Source of the DNA: Roseovarius sp. A-2 | GTDB taxonomy: Bacteria; Pseudomonadota; Alphaproteobacteria; Rhodobacterales; Rhodobacteraceae | DNA: 64,000 bases | Reading direction: 5' to 3' | Assembly: GCF_002072155.1 (NCBI RefSeq) | Contig: NZ_BDIY01000001.1 | Location: 310,001-374,000, forward strand | In this document: in pieces, positions 55,301-63,881 of the stretch | Layout of the letters: each line of letters begins with the position of its first letter | How positions within the stretch are numbered: position 1 is the first letter of the stretch | Notes under the pieces: model-generated | Database searches by the model: none | What the model was told of the DNA's origin: nothing | What the model saw: only the letters and a program-made list of their open reading frames with translations | Program-made: the position numbers and the translations under genes

Positions 55301-56478
55301 CCACCCCCCCCCAACCTGCCGCCGCGTCCTGCGCAGCCGCCCTGCGCGTGACCCCGGTGGCCTCGGCCGCCGACCGCGCCGCGTTTCTCGACCTGCCCTA
55401 TCGCGCCTATCGCGGTCAGCCCGGCTGGCGCGCGCCCCTGCGTATGGAGCGTGCCGCACAGCTTGATCCTGCGCAGAACAAGGGGTTGGCGAATATTGAT
55501 CACGCGCTGTTTCTGGCGCGTCGCGGCACCGAGGTGGTGGGACGGATCGCCGCAATCGTCAATCACGCGCATATCGAAATTCATCAGGACGGCACCGGGC
55601 ATTTCGGATTTCTCGATACGCTGGCCCCTGATCCCGAGGCGGTCTCGGCGCTGATCGCGGTGGCCTCGAATTGGCTGCGGGCACAGGGCATGACCCGGAT
55701 CAGGGGGCCGTTCAGTTTCTCGATCAACGAGGAAACCGGCCTGCTGATCGATGGGTTCGAGACGCCGCCGATGATCCTAATGCCGCATGGCCGCCCCGAT
55801 TACGCCCCGGCGCTGGAGAGCGTGGGGTTGGTCAAGGCGATGGACATGCACGCCTTTCACTACGCATTTGGCGAGGCCTATACGATGCCCCCCCGTGTCC
55901 GGCGCCTGGTCGACGCGTTTCACGCGGAACCCGCGCTGAGCATCCGCCCGCTCGACATGCGCAATTTCAAGGCGGATATCGCGCTCATCATGGATTTGTT
56001 CAACGATGCCTGGGCCGAGAACTGGGGCTTTGTCCCGTTCAGTGCCGCGCAGATCGAGGCCATGGCCAGTGAACTCAAGCCGTTGATCCATCCGCGCTCG
56101 CTCTGGATTGCCTCTGTCGGCGGAGAGCCCGCGGCGTTCACGCTGTTCTTGCCGGATATCAACGAGATGGCCGACGGTCTGGACGGGCGGCTGCTGCCGT
56201 TTGGCTGGGCGCAGCTTCTCTATCGCCTCAAGATCCGCGGGCCGCGCCGGGCGCGGCTGCCGTTGGCCGGGCTGCGGCGCAAATACCACAAGTCGGGGCG
56301 CGGGCTGCTGGCGATGGCGGGCTGTTTCGAGGCGGCGTTTCGCGCGCAGCACGAACAGGGTGTGCGCGAGGTCGAGGCATCCTGGGTGCTGGAGGTCAAT
56401 CGCGATCTACTCAAGCTCATCACGCTTTACGACATGAGCCGCTACAAGACCTATCGGGTCTACGAGAAACCCCTGTGA
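55297..56478 (+). CDS. GNAT-like acyltransferase, unknown substrate
   Basis: 393-residue cytoplasmic protein. Residues 15-180 have an acetyltransferase-like layout (AAIVNHAHIE, FGFLDTL, GMTRIRGPFSFSINEETGLLIDG), and the C-terminal half (NDAWAENWGFVPF, later EASWVLEVNRDL) looks like a second GNAT lobe. This pattern is common in hypothetical lipid-linked GNAT proteins. A run of nine C (55304-55312) sits in codons 3-6. Overlaps both neighbours by 4 bp. Confidence 0.6.
   Translation: MTTPPQPAAASCAAALRVTPVASAADRAAFLDLPYRAYRGQPGWRAPLRMERAAQLDPAQNKGLANIDHALFLARRGTEVVGRIAAIVNHAHIEIHQDGTGHFGFLDTLAPDPEAVSALIAVASNWLRAQGMTRIRGPFSFSINEETGLLIDGFETPPMILMPHGRPDYAPALESVGLVKAMDMHAFHYAFGEAYTMPPRVRRLVDAFHAEPALSIRPLDMRNFKADIALIMDLFNDAWAENWGFVPFSAAQIEAMASELKPLIHPRSLWIASVGGEPAAFTLFLPDINEMADGLDGRLLPFGWAQLLYRLKIRGPRRARLPLAGLRRKYHKSGRGLLAMAGCFEAAFRAQHEQGVREVEASWVLEVNRDLLKLITLYDMSRYKTYRVYEKPL
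55304..55312 (+). repeat. C9 homopolymer at the 5' end of the GNAT-like gene
   Basis: Nine consecutive C directly after the start codon region. Slippage here would shift the frame and switch the gene off, so it is a possible phase-variable tract. The present length keeps the frame open. Confidence 0.85.
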
Positions 56479-57281
56479 CCCGGCCCGAGACGCAGGCGGC
56501 GTGTCGCGGCGGTGCAGTGCAGGTGCTCGTGCTCGCAGGGACGCGGGCAGGGGGCGACGCGCTGACCGAGGCCGAAGGCGTGTCGAGCAAGGCGTTGATC
56601 GACATTCAGGGTCAGCCGATGCTGTCGCGGGTATTGCGCGCGCTGCGGGCCAGCCGCGCCTCGGGGCCGGTCACGGTGATGGGGTTAGAGGGCGCAGAGC
56701 TGACGGCGGCGGCGGATGGCATCGCCTGCCATGCGCTTGCCGCCAGGGGGCGCGGCCCGGCGTCGTCGCTGCTGTGCGCGCTTGAGGGTGATATCGCGCC
56801 GCCGGTGTTGGTCACGACCTGCGATCATGCGCTGCTGACGCCCGAGATGGTGGATGTGTTTCTCGACGGATCCGAGGCGAGCGGTGCCGATCTGACCGTG
56901 GGTCTGGCCGAACGCGCGGTGATCGAGGCGGGCTATCCCGAAACGCGCCGCACCTATCTGCGGCTTGGCGGGGCTGAGTTGTCAGGCTGCAATCTGTTTT
57001 ACATTCGCACCCCGCACGCGCTTGAAGTGCTGCGCTTTTGGCAGAGCGTAGAGCAGGACCGCAAGCACCCGTGGCGCATCGCGCGGCGGTTCGGCCTCTG
57101 GACGGCGCTGCGCATACTGCTCGCGCGCTCGGGGCCGGAGCCGGTCTTTGCCATGCTCTCGCGTCGCCTTGGGGCAGAGGTGCGCCCGGTGTTCCTGCCC
57201 TTTGCCGAAGCGGCGATCGACGTGGACAAGCCCGGCGATCTGGCGCTGGTGCGCGGCATTCTGGCCGCGCGCGCGCCTTAA
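56475..57281 (+). CDS. MobA-like nucleotidyltransferase
   Basis: 268 residues with a GT-A-type nucleotidyltransferase core: VLVLAGTRAGGD in place of the usual GGxGxRxG, then SSKALIDIQGQPML near residue 35 and TTCDHALLTPEM near 115. The C-terminus IDVDKPGDL is the family's second metal site. The P-loop is looser than normal. It would join a nucleotide to a phosphorylated alcohol or sugar. GTG start overlapping the GNAT stop. Confidence 0.65.
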   Translation: MTRPETQAACRGGAVQVLVLAGTRAGGDALTEAEGVSSKALIDIQGQPMLSRVLRALRASRASGPVTVMGLEGAELTAAADGIACHALAARGRGPASSLLCALEGDIAPPVLVTTCDHALLTPEMVDVFLDGSEASGADLTVGLAERAVIEAGYPETRRTYLRLGGAELSGCNLFYIRTPHALEVLRFWQSVEQDRKHPWRIARRFGLWTALRILLARSGPEPVFAMLSRRLGAEVRPVFLPFAEAAIDVDKPGDLALVRGILAARAP

Positions 57282-57736
57282 CCGCGTCGGCCCGGCCAGT
57301 CCCCGGCAAGCGCTGCGCACACCCGCGCCGCCGCATTCGGGGCATCGGGCGCATGGCCCAGATCGGGCGGGCCGGGCCAGCCCGGATCGGCAAATTCGAT
57401 GCCGTCAAAGGACGCAGGCTCGGGATAGCGTGGGAGGACATGGAAATGCACATGCGGATCGACCATCATCAGCATCAGGTAATTGATCTTGCGGTTGCCG
57501 AACCGCGCGACGCTGGCCTCGATATCGCCGGTGATCCGGTGCAATTCGGCATGCGCCTCGGGGGGCAGATCGGCGAAGGATTGCGCCGGGCCATGCGCAA
57601 GAAGGATCAGCGCGCCGAGCGTGGCCTGCTGCGGGCGCGCCTGAACGCTCCACCACTCGTAGTCGGCAATCAGCGTCTCTTTGCCCCCGAAACGCAGAAA
57701 AGTGGCGTTTCGTTCTGGCATTTCCGTGCGTTCCAT
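57278..57736 (-). CDS. HIT-family hydrolase/transferase
   Basis: 152 residues with the histidine triad HVHFHVL (His95, His97, His99). An AGGAGG ribosome site precedes the ATG at 57736; the longer upstream frame is not coding. HIT proteins hydrolyse or transfer nucleotidyl groups. It is on the opposite strand within the plus-strand lipid operon and overlaps the end of the preceding gene by 4 bp. Confidence 0.85.
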   Translation of the reverse strand: MERTEMPERNATFLRFGGKETLIADYEWWSVQARPQQATLGALILLAHGPAQSFADLPPEAHAELHRITGDIEASVARFGNRKINYLMLMMVDPHVHFHVLPRYPEPASFDGIEFADPGWPGPPDLGHAPDAPNAAARVCAALAGDWPGRRG

Positions 57737-57805
57737 TGTTAACCCCTCCTGCAACTGTTGCGGGGCAGGGTGCCCCTTTGGACCGATGATAAGTGGAATG
57801 ACCGG

Positions 57806-58939
57806 ATGACAAAAGCGGCAAGCGTGCGTCTCGTTGGGGAAAGCGACGCAAGGCTCTGGGGCCTCGAGTTGCGGGAATGGCAGCGGCGCGCCTGGCAAAA
57901 GGCGGGTGCGGCCACGGTCAACGAGGCCTCGGCGCGGCTGCTGGTGGGTGTCGACTGGGTGCTGTCGCCCGCGTTGCAGCGCGCGCTTTTGGCCACGCCC
58001 GGGGCCGCGCTTATCGTCGAGGGCGAGGGGCAGGCTGCGCCGCGCCTGGCCGCGCTGCACCTGCCCGAGGGTGCCGCACCGCAGGACTGGGAGGGCTGGA
58101 TCGGATGCGAGCATCCCGACGCCTCGGCCCTGCGCGCCGCCGGGTTCACCCCCGGGGGCATGGCCGCGTTTGCCGGGGACTACGACGAGGTGCTGCGCAA
58201 GCGCGAGGCGCCCTATGCGCTCTCGATGCGGACCGAGACGGCGCTGCGGGTCGAGAAACGCCTCTTCAAAGGGTCCTACAAGGGTGTCACCGACCTGGTC
58301 ACGAAATACGCCTGGCCCTGGCCCGCCTTTCACGCCACCCGCGCCGCGGCACGGCTGCATATCTCGCCCAACACGGTGACCACGCTCAGCCTCGTGATGG
58401 TCTTTGCCGCGCTCTGGTGTTTCTGGGAGGGGCACTGGGCGCTCGGCATCGTTTCGGCCTGGGTGATGACCTTTCTCGACACCGTCGATGGCAAGCTGGC
58501 GCGCACCACGATGAGCTATTCGAAATGGGGCGATCTCTACGATCACCTGATCGACCTGATCCATCCGCCGTTCTGGTACTGGGCGATGTGGAACGGGCTA
58601 CACGGGCAGGCCACAGGCGTGAGTGCGCAGATGCTCGATGCGTCGCTTGCTATTCTGGTGATCGGCTATGTGCTCAACCGCGTGCAGGAAGGCGTCTTCA
58701 TCGCCAAGTTCGGATTTCATATCCATGTCTGGGAGCGGATCGATTCCATCGCCCGCGAAATCACCGCGCGGCGCAATCCCAACATGTTGATCTTCATGCT
58801 CGCGGTGATCGTGGGCGCGCCCGGCTGGGGCTTTGTGGCGATGGCCACCTGGACGCTGCTGTGGCTGATCTTCCACGGTGTGCGGCTGGGGCAGGCCTGG
58901 CTGCAGCCGACACCGATCACCTCGTGGATGGAGGGCTGA
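57806..58939 (+). CDS. CDP-alcohol phosphatidyltransferase with N-terminal extension
   Basis: 377 residues. The membrane-embedded CDP-AP domain is at about 190-377 with six predicted segments. Its full catalytic signature DxxDGxxARx8GxxxDxxxD is present: Asp225, Asp228, Gly229, Ala232, Arg233, Gly242, Asp246, Asp250. Residues 1-185 form a soluble extension of unknown family, a layout seen in archaeal-type inositol phosphate synthases. It would join a CDP-activated partner to an alcohol in the inner membrane. Next to a HAD phosphatase and a nucleotidyltransferase. Confidence 0.85.
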   Translation: MTKAASVRLVGESDARLWGLELREWQRRAWQKAGAATVNEASARLLVGVDWVLSPALQRALLATPGAALIVEGEGQAAPRLAALHLPEGAAPQDWEGWIGCEHPDASALRAAGFTPGGMAAFAGDYDEVLRKREAPYALSMRTETALRVEKRLFKGSYKGVTDLVTKYAWPWPAFHATRAAARLHISPNTVTTLSLVMVFAALWCFWEGHWALGIVSAWVMTFLDTVDGKLARTTMSYSKWGDLYDHLIDLIHPPFWYWAMWNGLHGQATGVSAQMLDASLAILVIGYVLNRVQEGVFIAKFGFHIHVWERIDSIAREITARRNPNMLIFMLAVIVGAPGWGFVAMATWTLLWLIFHGVRLGQAWLQPTPITSWMEG

Positions 58940-58946
58940 ACGCGGC

Positions 58947-59636
58947 ATGGCGGGCACGGCGATCTTCGATCTTGACCGGACCATCACCCGGCAGCCCACA
59001 TGGACGTGGTTCCTGCTGCATGTGAACGGGCGGAACCCGTTGTTCTGGCTGCGCATGACCGGGATCGTGGGGCGGATGATCGGCTACAAGCTGCGTCTCG
59101 TGCCGCGCGACGCGATCAAGGCGGCGGGGGTGCGCACGCTGGCAGGTCAGGATCGCGCCACGCTTCAGGCCAAGGCGGATCGCTTCGTTGCGGGGTTGCT
59201 CAACACCGGTCTGCGGCCCGGCGCGCGCGCGGCCATCGCGGCGCACAAGGCACGCGGCGACCGGCTGGTGCTGGTGACCGCGGCGGTCGATGTGGTGGCG
59301 GATCCTCTGGCGCGGGCGCTCGGCTTTGACGATGTGATCGCGACCGGGCTGACATGGCCCCCGGGCGCGCGCGGCCCGGCGATCGACGGGGCCAATTGCT
59401 ATGGCGCGGAAAAGCTGCGGCGCATGGAGGCGTTGCAAGCCGCGCGCCCCTTCGCCCGCCCGATCCATGCCTATAGCGATCACCTCTCGGATCTCGACCT
59501 GCTGACGCTGGCGGATCACGGCATCGCGGTCAATCCGTCCTCAGGTCTGCGCCACGCGGCGCGGGCCCATGGCCTCGAAATCGTCGATTTCGAGCATTCG
59601 CAATCCCTACCCGTGACATTGGAGACCCCTGCATGA
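58947..59636 (+). CDS. HAD-IB family phosphatase
   Basis: 229 residues. The DxDxT nucleophile is Asp8-Leu-Asp10-Arg-Thr; LVTAA near residue 112 and a later DLDLL acidic pair complete the HAD set. The size and the long helical cap match HAD-IB enzymes such as SerB and PgpC, the phosphatidylglycerophosphatase. Between a CDP-AP gene and a nucleotidyltransferase, a headgroup-phosphate role is likely. Overlaps the next gene by 4 bp. Confidence 0.75.
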   Translation: MAGTAIFDLDRTITRQPTWTWFLLHVNGRNPLFWLRMTGIVGRMIGYKLRLVPRDAIKAAGVRTLAGQDRATLQAKADRFVAGLLNTGLRPGARAAIAAHKARGDRLVLVTAAVDVVADPLARALGFDDVIATGLTWPPGARGPAIDGANCYGAEKLRRMEALQAARPFARPIHAYSDHLSDLDLLTLADHGIAVNPSSGLRHAARAHGLEIVDFEHSQSLPVTLETPA

Positions 59637-60358
59637 AAACCATCATCCTGAGTGCCGGGCGTGGCTCGCGCCTGCTGCCGCTGACCGAAACCCGCCCCAA
59701 ATGCCTGCTGCCCGTCGGCGAGACCACCGTGCTCGGCCGCCAACTCGACACGCTCGAGGCGGCAGGGGTGAGCGAGGCGGTGGTGGTCACCGGTTTCATG
59801 ACCGCACTGGTCGAGGACGAGGTCGCGCGACGCAGCGGCCCGATGCCCGTGACCACCATGTTCAACCCGTTCTTCCAGATCGCCGACAATCTGGCGAGCT
59901 GCTGGATGGTGCGCGACCACATGGACGGGGATTTCCTGTTGATCAACGGCGATACGCTCTTTGAGGCGGCGTTGCTGGAGGATGTGCTCAACAGCCCGCA
60001 CGAATTGCCGGTGCAGGTCACCATCGACCGCAAATCGGCTTACGATTCCGACGATATGAAGGTACAACTCGACGGAAGCCGCCTGCGCGCCATCGGCAAG
60101 TCGCTGCCGCCCGAGCGCGCGGATGCGGAATCCATCGGGATGCTGCGCTTTACTGGCGAGGGTCCGGCGATCTACCGTGCCAAACTGGAGCAGATGATGC
60201 GCACGCAGGATGGCGTGTCGCAATGGTTCCTCAAGGCGATTGACGCGATCGCGAGCACCACCGGGCAGGTTGGCACATTCTCGATCGAGGGCCGCCGCTG
60301 GAACGAGGTCGACACGGTTGAGGATTACGAGGGCATAGACGGGTATTTCAAGACCTGA
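59633..60358 (+). CDS. sugar/alcohol-phosphate nucleotidyltransferase (LicC/IPCT-like)
   Basis: 241 residues with the complete nucleotidyltransferase signature SAGRGSRL (7-14), RPKCLLPV near residue 21, and LLINGDTLF near 103 as metal site. It resembles choline-phosphate and inositol-phosphate cytidylyltransferases. Together with the CDP-AP gene it suggests a CDP-alcohol donor. The substrate is not readable. Confidence 0.7.
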   Translation: MKTIILSAGRGSRLLPLTETRPKCLLPVGETTVLGRQLDTLEAAGVSEAVVVTGFMTALVEDEVARRSGPMPVTTMFNPFFQIADNLASCWMVRDHMDGDFLLINGDTLFEAALLEDVLNSPHELPVQVTIDRKSAYDSDDMKVQLDGSRLRAIGKSLPPERADAESIGMLRFTGEGPAIYRAKLEQMMRTQDGVSQWFLKAIDAIASTTGQVGTFSIEGRRWNEVDTVEDYEGIDGYFKT

Positions 60359-60427
60359 CGACAACCTGACGACACGCCTGCTTGAGCCGTAATGCGTCAG
60401 GCGCGCAACAGTTGGTGATCTGCCGGG

Positions 60428-60445
60428 GCCCGTGGTATCACGGGC
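60428..60445 (+). other. short hairpin upstream of the lptA-like gene
   Basis: GCCCGTG and CACGGGC with a GTAT loop, 45 bp before the start at 60490. It has no T-tract. The TATAGA at 60460-60465 is a possible -10, but no matching -35 box is seen. Confidence 0.35.
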
Positions 60446-60489
60446 TGCAAGAAAACTGCTATAGACCACCAAAAGGGGGAACGGGATCA

Positions 60490-61110
60490 ATGGTTTTTTC
60501 TGGTGGCAATTTGCGCCGCGTGGCAGGGCTCTTGCTGGCCGCGTGCCTGTGTCTTGGGGGCGACGGCCTTGTGATGCGGGCCACGGCGCAGGAGGCTGAC
60601 GGTGCCGAAGAACCGCGCGGCACGAGGCTCGCCTTTGGATCCATCAAGGTGTCGGCCGACATGCCGCTCGAAGTGGTGTCCGACACGCTCTCGATGGATC
60701 AGAATGTCGATATCGCGATCTTTTCCGGCAGTGTCGTTGTCGATCATGGCGAGTTGCAGCTCAAGGCAGGCACCGTGCAGGTGGAATATGGCAACGCCGA
60801 GGAGGGCGGGGCCGCAAATGGCATCATCCGCGTGATCGCCGAGGGCGACGTGCTGATGCAAAGCCCCGACGAGACCGCCGAGGGCGACAGGGCGGTCTAT
60901 ACCATCGCCACAAGCGAGATCGTCGTGACCGGCGATGTGGTGGTGACCCAAGGGATCAACCGGGTCACGGGTGAGCGCATGATCGTCGATCTGGAAGCGG
61001 GCACAGCGGTGATGGTCGGGCGCGTGCGCACATTCATCGACCCCGGGGCGACCGGGGACGAAGACCCCGACCCCGGAAGCGCGGAGACCGACGCGGAGAC
61101 CGGTCAATGA
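60490..61110 (+). CDS. LptA-like periplasmic protein (OstA-like domain)
   Basis: 206 residues with a Sec signal peptide cleaved near residue 34 (ATAQ-E). Residues 60-180 show the repeated beta-strand pattern of the OstA/LptA jellyroll (VVVDHGELQLKAGTVQVEY, VIAEGDVLMQSPDE, VTGERMIVDLEAGTAVMVG). The C-terminal 20 residues are strongly acidic, unlike standard LptA. lptC, hpf and ptsN, the usual neighbours, are absent. Overlaps the ATPase gene by 4 bp. Confidence 0.75.
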   Translation: MVFSGGNLRRVAGLLLAACLCLGGDGLVMRATAQEADGAEEPRGTRLAFGSIKVSADMPLEVVSDTLSMDQNVDIAIFSGSVVVDHGELQLKAGTVQVEYGNAEEGGAANGIIRVIAEGDVLMQSPDETAEGDRAVYTIATSEIVVTGDVVVTQGINRVTGERMIVDLEAGTAVMVGRVRTFIDPGATGDEDPDPGSAETDAETGQ

Positions 61111-61865
61111 CAGCAGGCGCGACGGACGCGCCGGACACCGCGCAGGGGTTGCGGGTGCGGGGATTGCGCAAGAGCTATAAGCGCCGGATGGTGATCCGCG
61201 ACGTGAGCCTCGATCTCGAACAGGGCGAGATCGTCGCGCTGATGGGGCCGAATGGCTGCGGCAAGACCACCTGTTTCTACATGATCGCCGGGCTGCTGGA
61301 GCCTGATGGCGGGCAGGTGATCATCGACGGCGTCGAGGCCACGCATCTGTCTATCGACCGGCGGGCCAAGCTGGGCATCGTGTATCTGCCGCAGGATATC
61401 TCGATCTTTCGCGGGATGAGCGTCGAGGACAATATCCTGACCATCCTCGAATTGCTGGAGCCCGACATCGCCAAGCGCCGCGAGACGCTGGAACAATTGC
61501 TGGAGGATTTCGACATTGTGGGGCTGCGCGATGCCTCGGCGCTGTCGCTCTCGGGCGGCGAGCGGCGGCGGGTGGAGATCGCGCGCTGCCTTGCGGCGAA
61601 TCCCCGCTACCTGCTGCTCGACGAGCCCTTTGCCGGGGTCGATCCGATCACGGTGGCGGAAATCCGCGTGCTTGTCTCCGACCTCAAGGCGCGCGGGATC
61701 GGCGTGCTGATCACCGATCACAACGTACGCGACACGCTCGAAATCGTGGACCGCGCCTATATCCTGCATGATGGCGGCATATTGATGAGCGGCACGCCAC
61801 AGGATGTGGTGCGCAACGAAGACGTGCGCCGGGTCTATCTTGGCGAGGATTTCCATGTCGCGTGA
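61107..61865 (+). CDS. LptB-like ABC transporter ATPase
   Basis: 252 residues with intact Walker A (GPNGCGKTT), Q-loop (YLPQDISIFR), signature LSGGERRRVEIARCL, Walker B LLLDEPFAGVDP and H-loop TDHNVRDT. The ISIFRGMSVEDN segment is typical of LptB. It would power the LptF-like and LptG-like permeases encoded 7 kb away on the other strand. Translationally coupled to the LptA-like gene. Confidence 0.85.
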   Translation: MTAGATDAPDTAQGLRVRGLRKSYKRRMVIRDVSLDLEQGEIVALMGPNGCGKTTCFYMIAGLLEPDGGQVIIDGVEATHLSIDRRAKLGIVYLPQDISIFRGMSVEDNILTILELLEPDIAKRRETLEQLLEDFDIVGLRDASALSLSGGERRRVEIARCLAANPRYLLLDEPFAGVDPITVAEIRVLVSDLKARGIGVLITDHNVRDTLEIVDRAYILHDGGILMSGTPQDVVRNEDVRRVYLGEDFHVA

Positions 61866-62006
61866 GGCTTGCGGCGAACACGATCCTGTGCCAATTCGCC
61901 GCCATGCGTTGCGATTCCGCGCGCCCTGGCATAGGGTCGCGCCGCCTGCCGGTCAGATGGCCCGAACGGGGCGCGGCAGTGTCTCATGCCCGAAGGATGA
62001 TTGCAG

Positions 62007-62819
62007 ATGGAAGATGTGAAACCCTCGCGACCCGAGAAGCCCAAGACGCTGAACCGTCCGGTTCGCCGCTTCGTCAAGCGCAACGGCAAGAAGGCGATGA
62101 GATGGGCGTCGCGCTTTCAGAGCAAGCAGAGCCTGGTGCCCGACACGCCGTTTCTCGACACGAGCCATTTTCCGTTTCTCGACGAGTTCGAACTGAAATG
62201 GGAGGTGATCCGCGACGAGGTGCGCGAGATCCTCAAGAATCGCGACGACATCCCCGGTTTTGAAGAGCTGTCGCCCGACCAATACCGGATTGCGCAGGAC
62301 CGGCAGTGGAAGACCTTCGTACTCTACGGTTTTGGCGAGCAATTGCCCAAGAACACCCGGCAGGCCCCGGTGACGACGGAACTTTTGAGCCGCGTGCCCA
62401 ATGTCCAGACCGCCTGGTTCTCGATCCTCGCCCCCGGCTATCACATCCCGGCCCATACCGGGGTGACCAAGGGCATCCTGCGCGCGCATCTGGGGCTGCT
62501 CATCCCGCAGGAGCGCGAGAAATGTCGCATTCGGGTCGATGACGAGGTCAAGGCCTGGGAAACCGGCAAGGTCATCGTGCTTGATGATACTTACGAGCAC
62601 GAGGTCTGGAACGATACCGACGAGGAACGCGTGATCCTGCTGTTCGATTTCGACCGCCCGATGGGGTGGCGCGGACGGATGCTCAACCGTTTCATGCTGT
62701 GGCTGATGAAATTCACCGCCTTCTACCAGGAGCCCAAGAAGAACCTCGCCAATTTCGAGGATCGGTTCGAGGCGGCGACCCGCCGCGCCGATGCCAATCT
62801 CGAAAAGCTGAGCGACTAG
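62007..62819 (+). CDS. aspartyl/asparaginyl beta-hydroxylase family protein (LpxO-like)
   Basis: 270-residue Fe(II)/2-oxoglutarate dioxygenase. The iron-binding and oxoglutarate residues are visible in HIPAHTGVTKGILRAHLGL near residue 152 and YEHEVWN near 195. LpxO hydroxylates lipid A acyl chains and has this fold, but the family also contains hydroxylases for other substrates. A TTG at 62001 is also in frame; the ATG at 62007 is preferred. It is 142 bp after the LptB-like gene. Confidence 0.75.
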   Translation: MEDVKPSRPEKPKTLNRPVRRFVKRNGKKAMRWASRFQSKQSLVPDTPFLDTSHFPFLDEFELKWEVIRDEVREILKNRDDIPGFEELSPDQYRIAQDRQWKTFVLYGFGEQLPKNTRQAPVTTELLSRVPNVQTAWFSILAPGYHIPAHTGVTKGILRAHLGLLIPQEREKCRIRVDDEVKAWETGKVIVLDDTYEHEVWNDTDEERVILLFDFDRPMGWRGRMLNRFMLWLMKFTAFYQEPKKNLANFEDRFEAATRRADANLEKLSD

Positions 62820-62831
62820 GGACCGCCACCG

Positions 62832-63770
62832 ATGCGCTCGGAATTCGGCTCTTATCTCAAGTCATTGCGGGCGCGGCATCTGTCGCGGTGGCGCACAGGC
62901 CGCCACGTCGAGGCGCATCTGCGCTTTCCGGGCATGGAGTTCCACGAGGCGCTGAGCCGTGTCACCTATCGGCGGTTGTTCGGCCAATGGCCGGACCTGG
63001 ACAACCCGCGCACGATCAGCGAGAAGCTGTGCTGGCTAAAGATCAACGACCGGCGGCCGATCAACGCGGTGATCACCGACAAGTACCGGATGCGCGGCTA
63101 TGCCGAGGATCTGGGGCTGGGGCATCTGCTGGTGGATATTCACGGGGTGTGGGATGCCGCCGACAAGGTGGAGTTCGACGCGCTGCCGGATGCCTATGCG
63201 CTCAAGGTTACGAATGGCAGTTCGTGGAACGTGATCAAACGCCCGGGCGAGCCGATCGACGTGGCCGCCGCCCGGCGCAAGCTGGATCGCTGGATGAAGA
63301 CCGAGATGGCCGACAACAAGGGCGAATGGTATTACGCCGCCTCGCCACCGCGCATCATCGCCGAGCGATATCTCGAGAACGAGGCGGGCGACATGCCCGA
63401 CTACAAGCTTTACGTGATGAATGGCGAAACCCGGATCGTGCATTATTGCGACAGCCGGTTCAACGGGCTGCGGCGCATCTTCATGCTGCCGGACTGGACG
63501 CCCGCGCCGTTCACCTTTCCCGCGTTCGGAGAGTTCGGCACCTTGCCGGAGCGTCCCGAGTCCCTGGACGAGATGATGCGCCTCGCGCGGATTCTCGCGC
63601 AGGGCTTTGCGATGGTGCGCGTGGATTTCTACATCCATCAAGGGCGGCTCTTGCTGGGGGAACTTTCGCTTAATCCCGGCGGCGGCTATACCGTGTTCAA
63701 GCCCGATGAATGGAATCTGAAGATCGGCGAGTGGCTGGAATTGCCCGACAAGGCCAGCATCGTCGGCTGA
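62832..63770 (+). CDS. TupA-like ATP-grasp protein
   Basis: 312 residues. TupA-type marks are TISEKLCWLKIND, YALKVTNGSSWNVI near residue 120, then IIAERYLENEAGDMPDYKLYVMNGE near 175 and VRVDFYI near 260. TupA makes teichuronopeptide in Bacillus; Gram-negative homologues sit in surface-glycan loci. It likely ligates an amino or sugar acid to a glycan. It starts 12 bp after the hydroxylase gene. Confidence 0.7.
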   Translation: MRSEFGSYLKSLRARHLSRWRTGRHVEAHLRFPGMEFHEALSRVTYRRLFGQWPDLDNPRTISEKLCWLKINDRRPINAVITDKYRMRGYAEDLGLGHLLVDIHGVWDAADKVEFDALPDAYALKVTNGSSWNVIKRPGEPIDVAAARRKLDRWMKTEMADNKGEWYYAASPPRIIAERYLENEAGDMPDYKLYVMNGETRIVHYCDSRFNGLRRIFMLPDWTPAPFTFPAFGEFGTLPERPESLDEMMRLARILAQGFAMVRVDFYIHQGRLLLGELSLNPGGGYTVFKPDEWNLKIGEWLELPDKASIVG

Positions 63771-63838
63771 GGCTGCCGCGCTCCGGTTTTTCCTTGCACG
63801 CGCAGATACGGCTCAATAGAAGACCCCTGATTTTGACC

Positions 63839-63858
63839 GCCGCGGACGCCTCCGCGGC
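63839..63858 (+). other. hairpin upstream of tig
   Basis: GCCGCGGA and TCCGCGGC pair perfectly over 8 bp with a CGCC loop, 23 bp before the tig start. It has no T-tract. It may be a leader structure or a weak terminator for the upstream gene. Confidence 0.4.
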
Positions 63859-63881
63859 CTGATGCATATGGAAGGACGAAC

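Noticed and set aside
57737-58564. A minus-strand extension upstream of the HIT gene
   Set aside because: It overlaps the CDP-alcohol phosphatidyltransferase, and the HIT protein starts properly at 57736 after AGGAGG.
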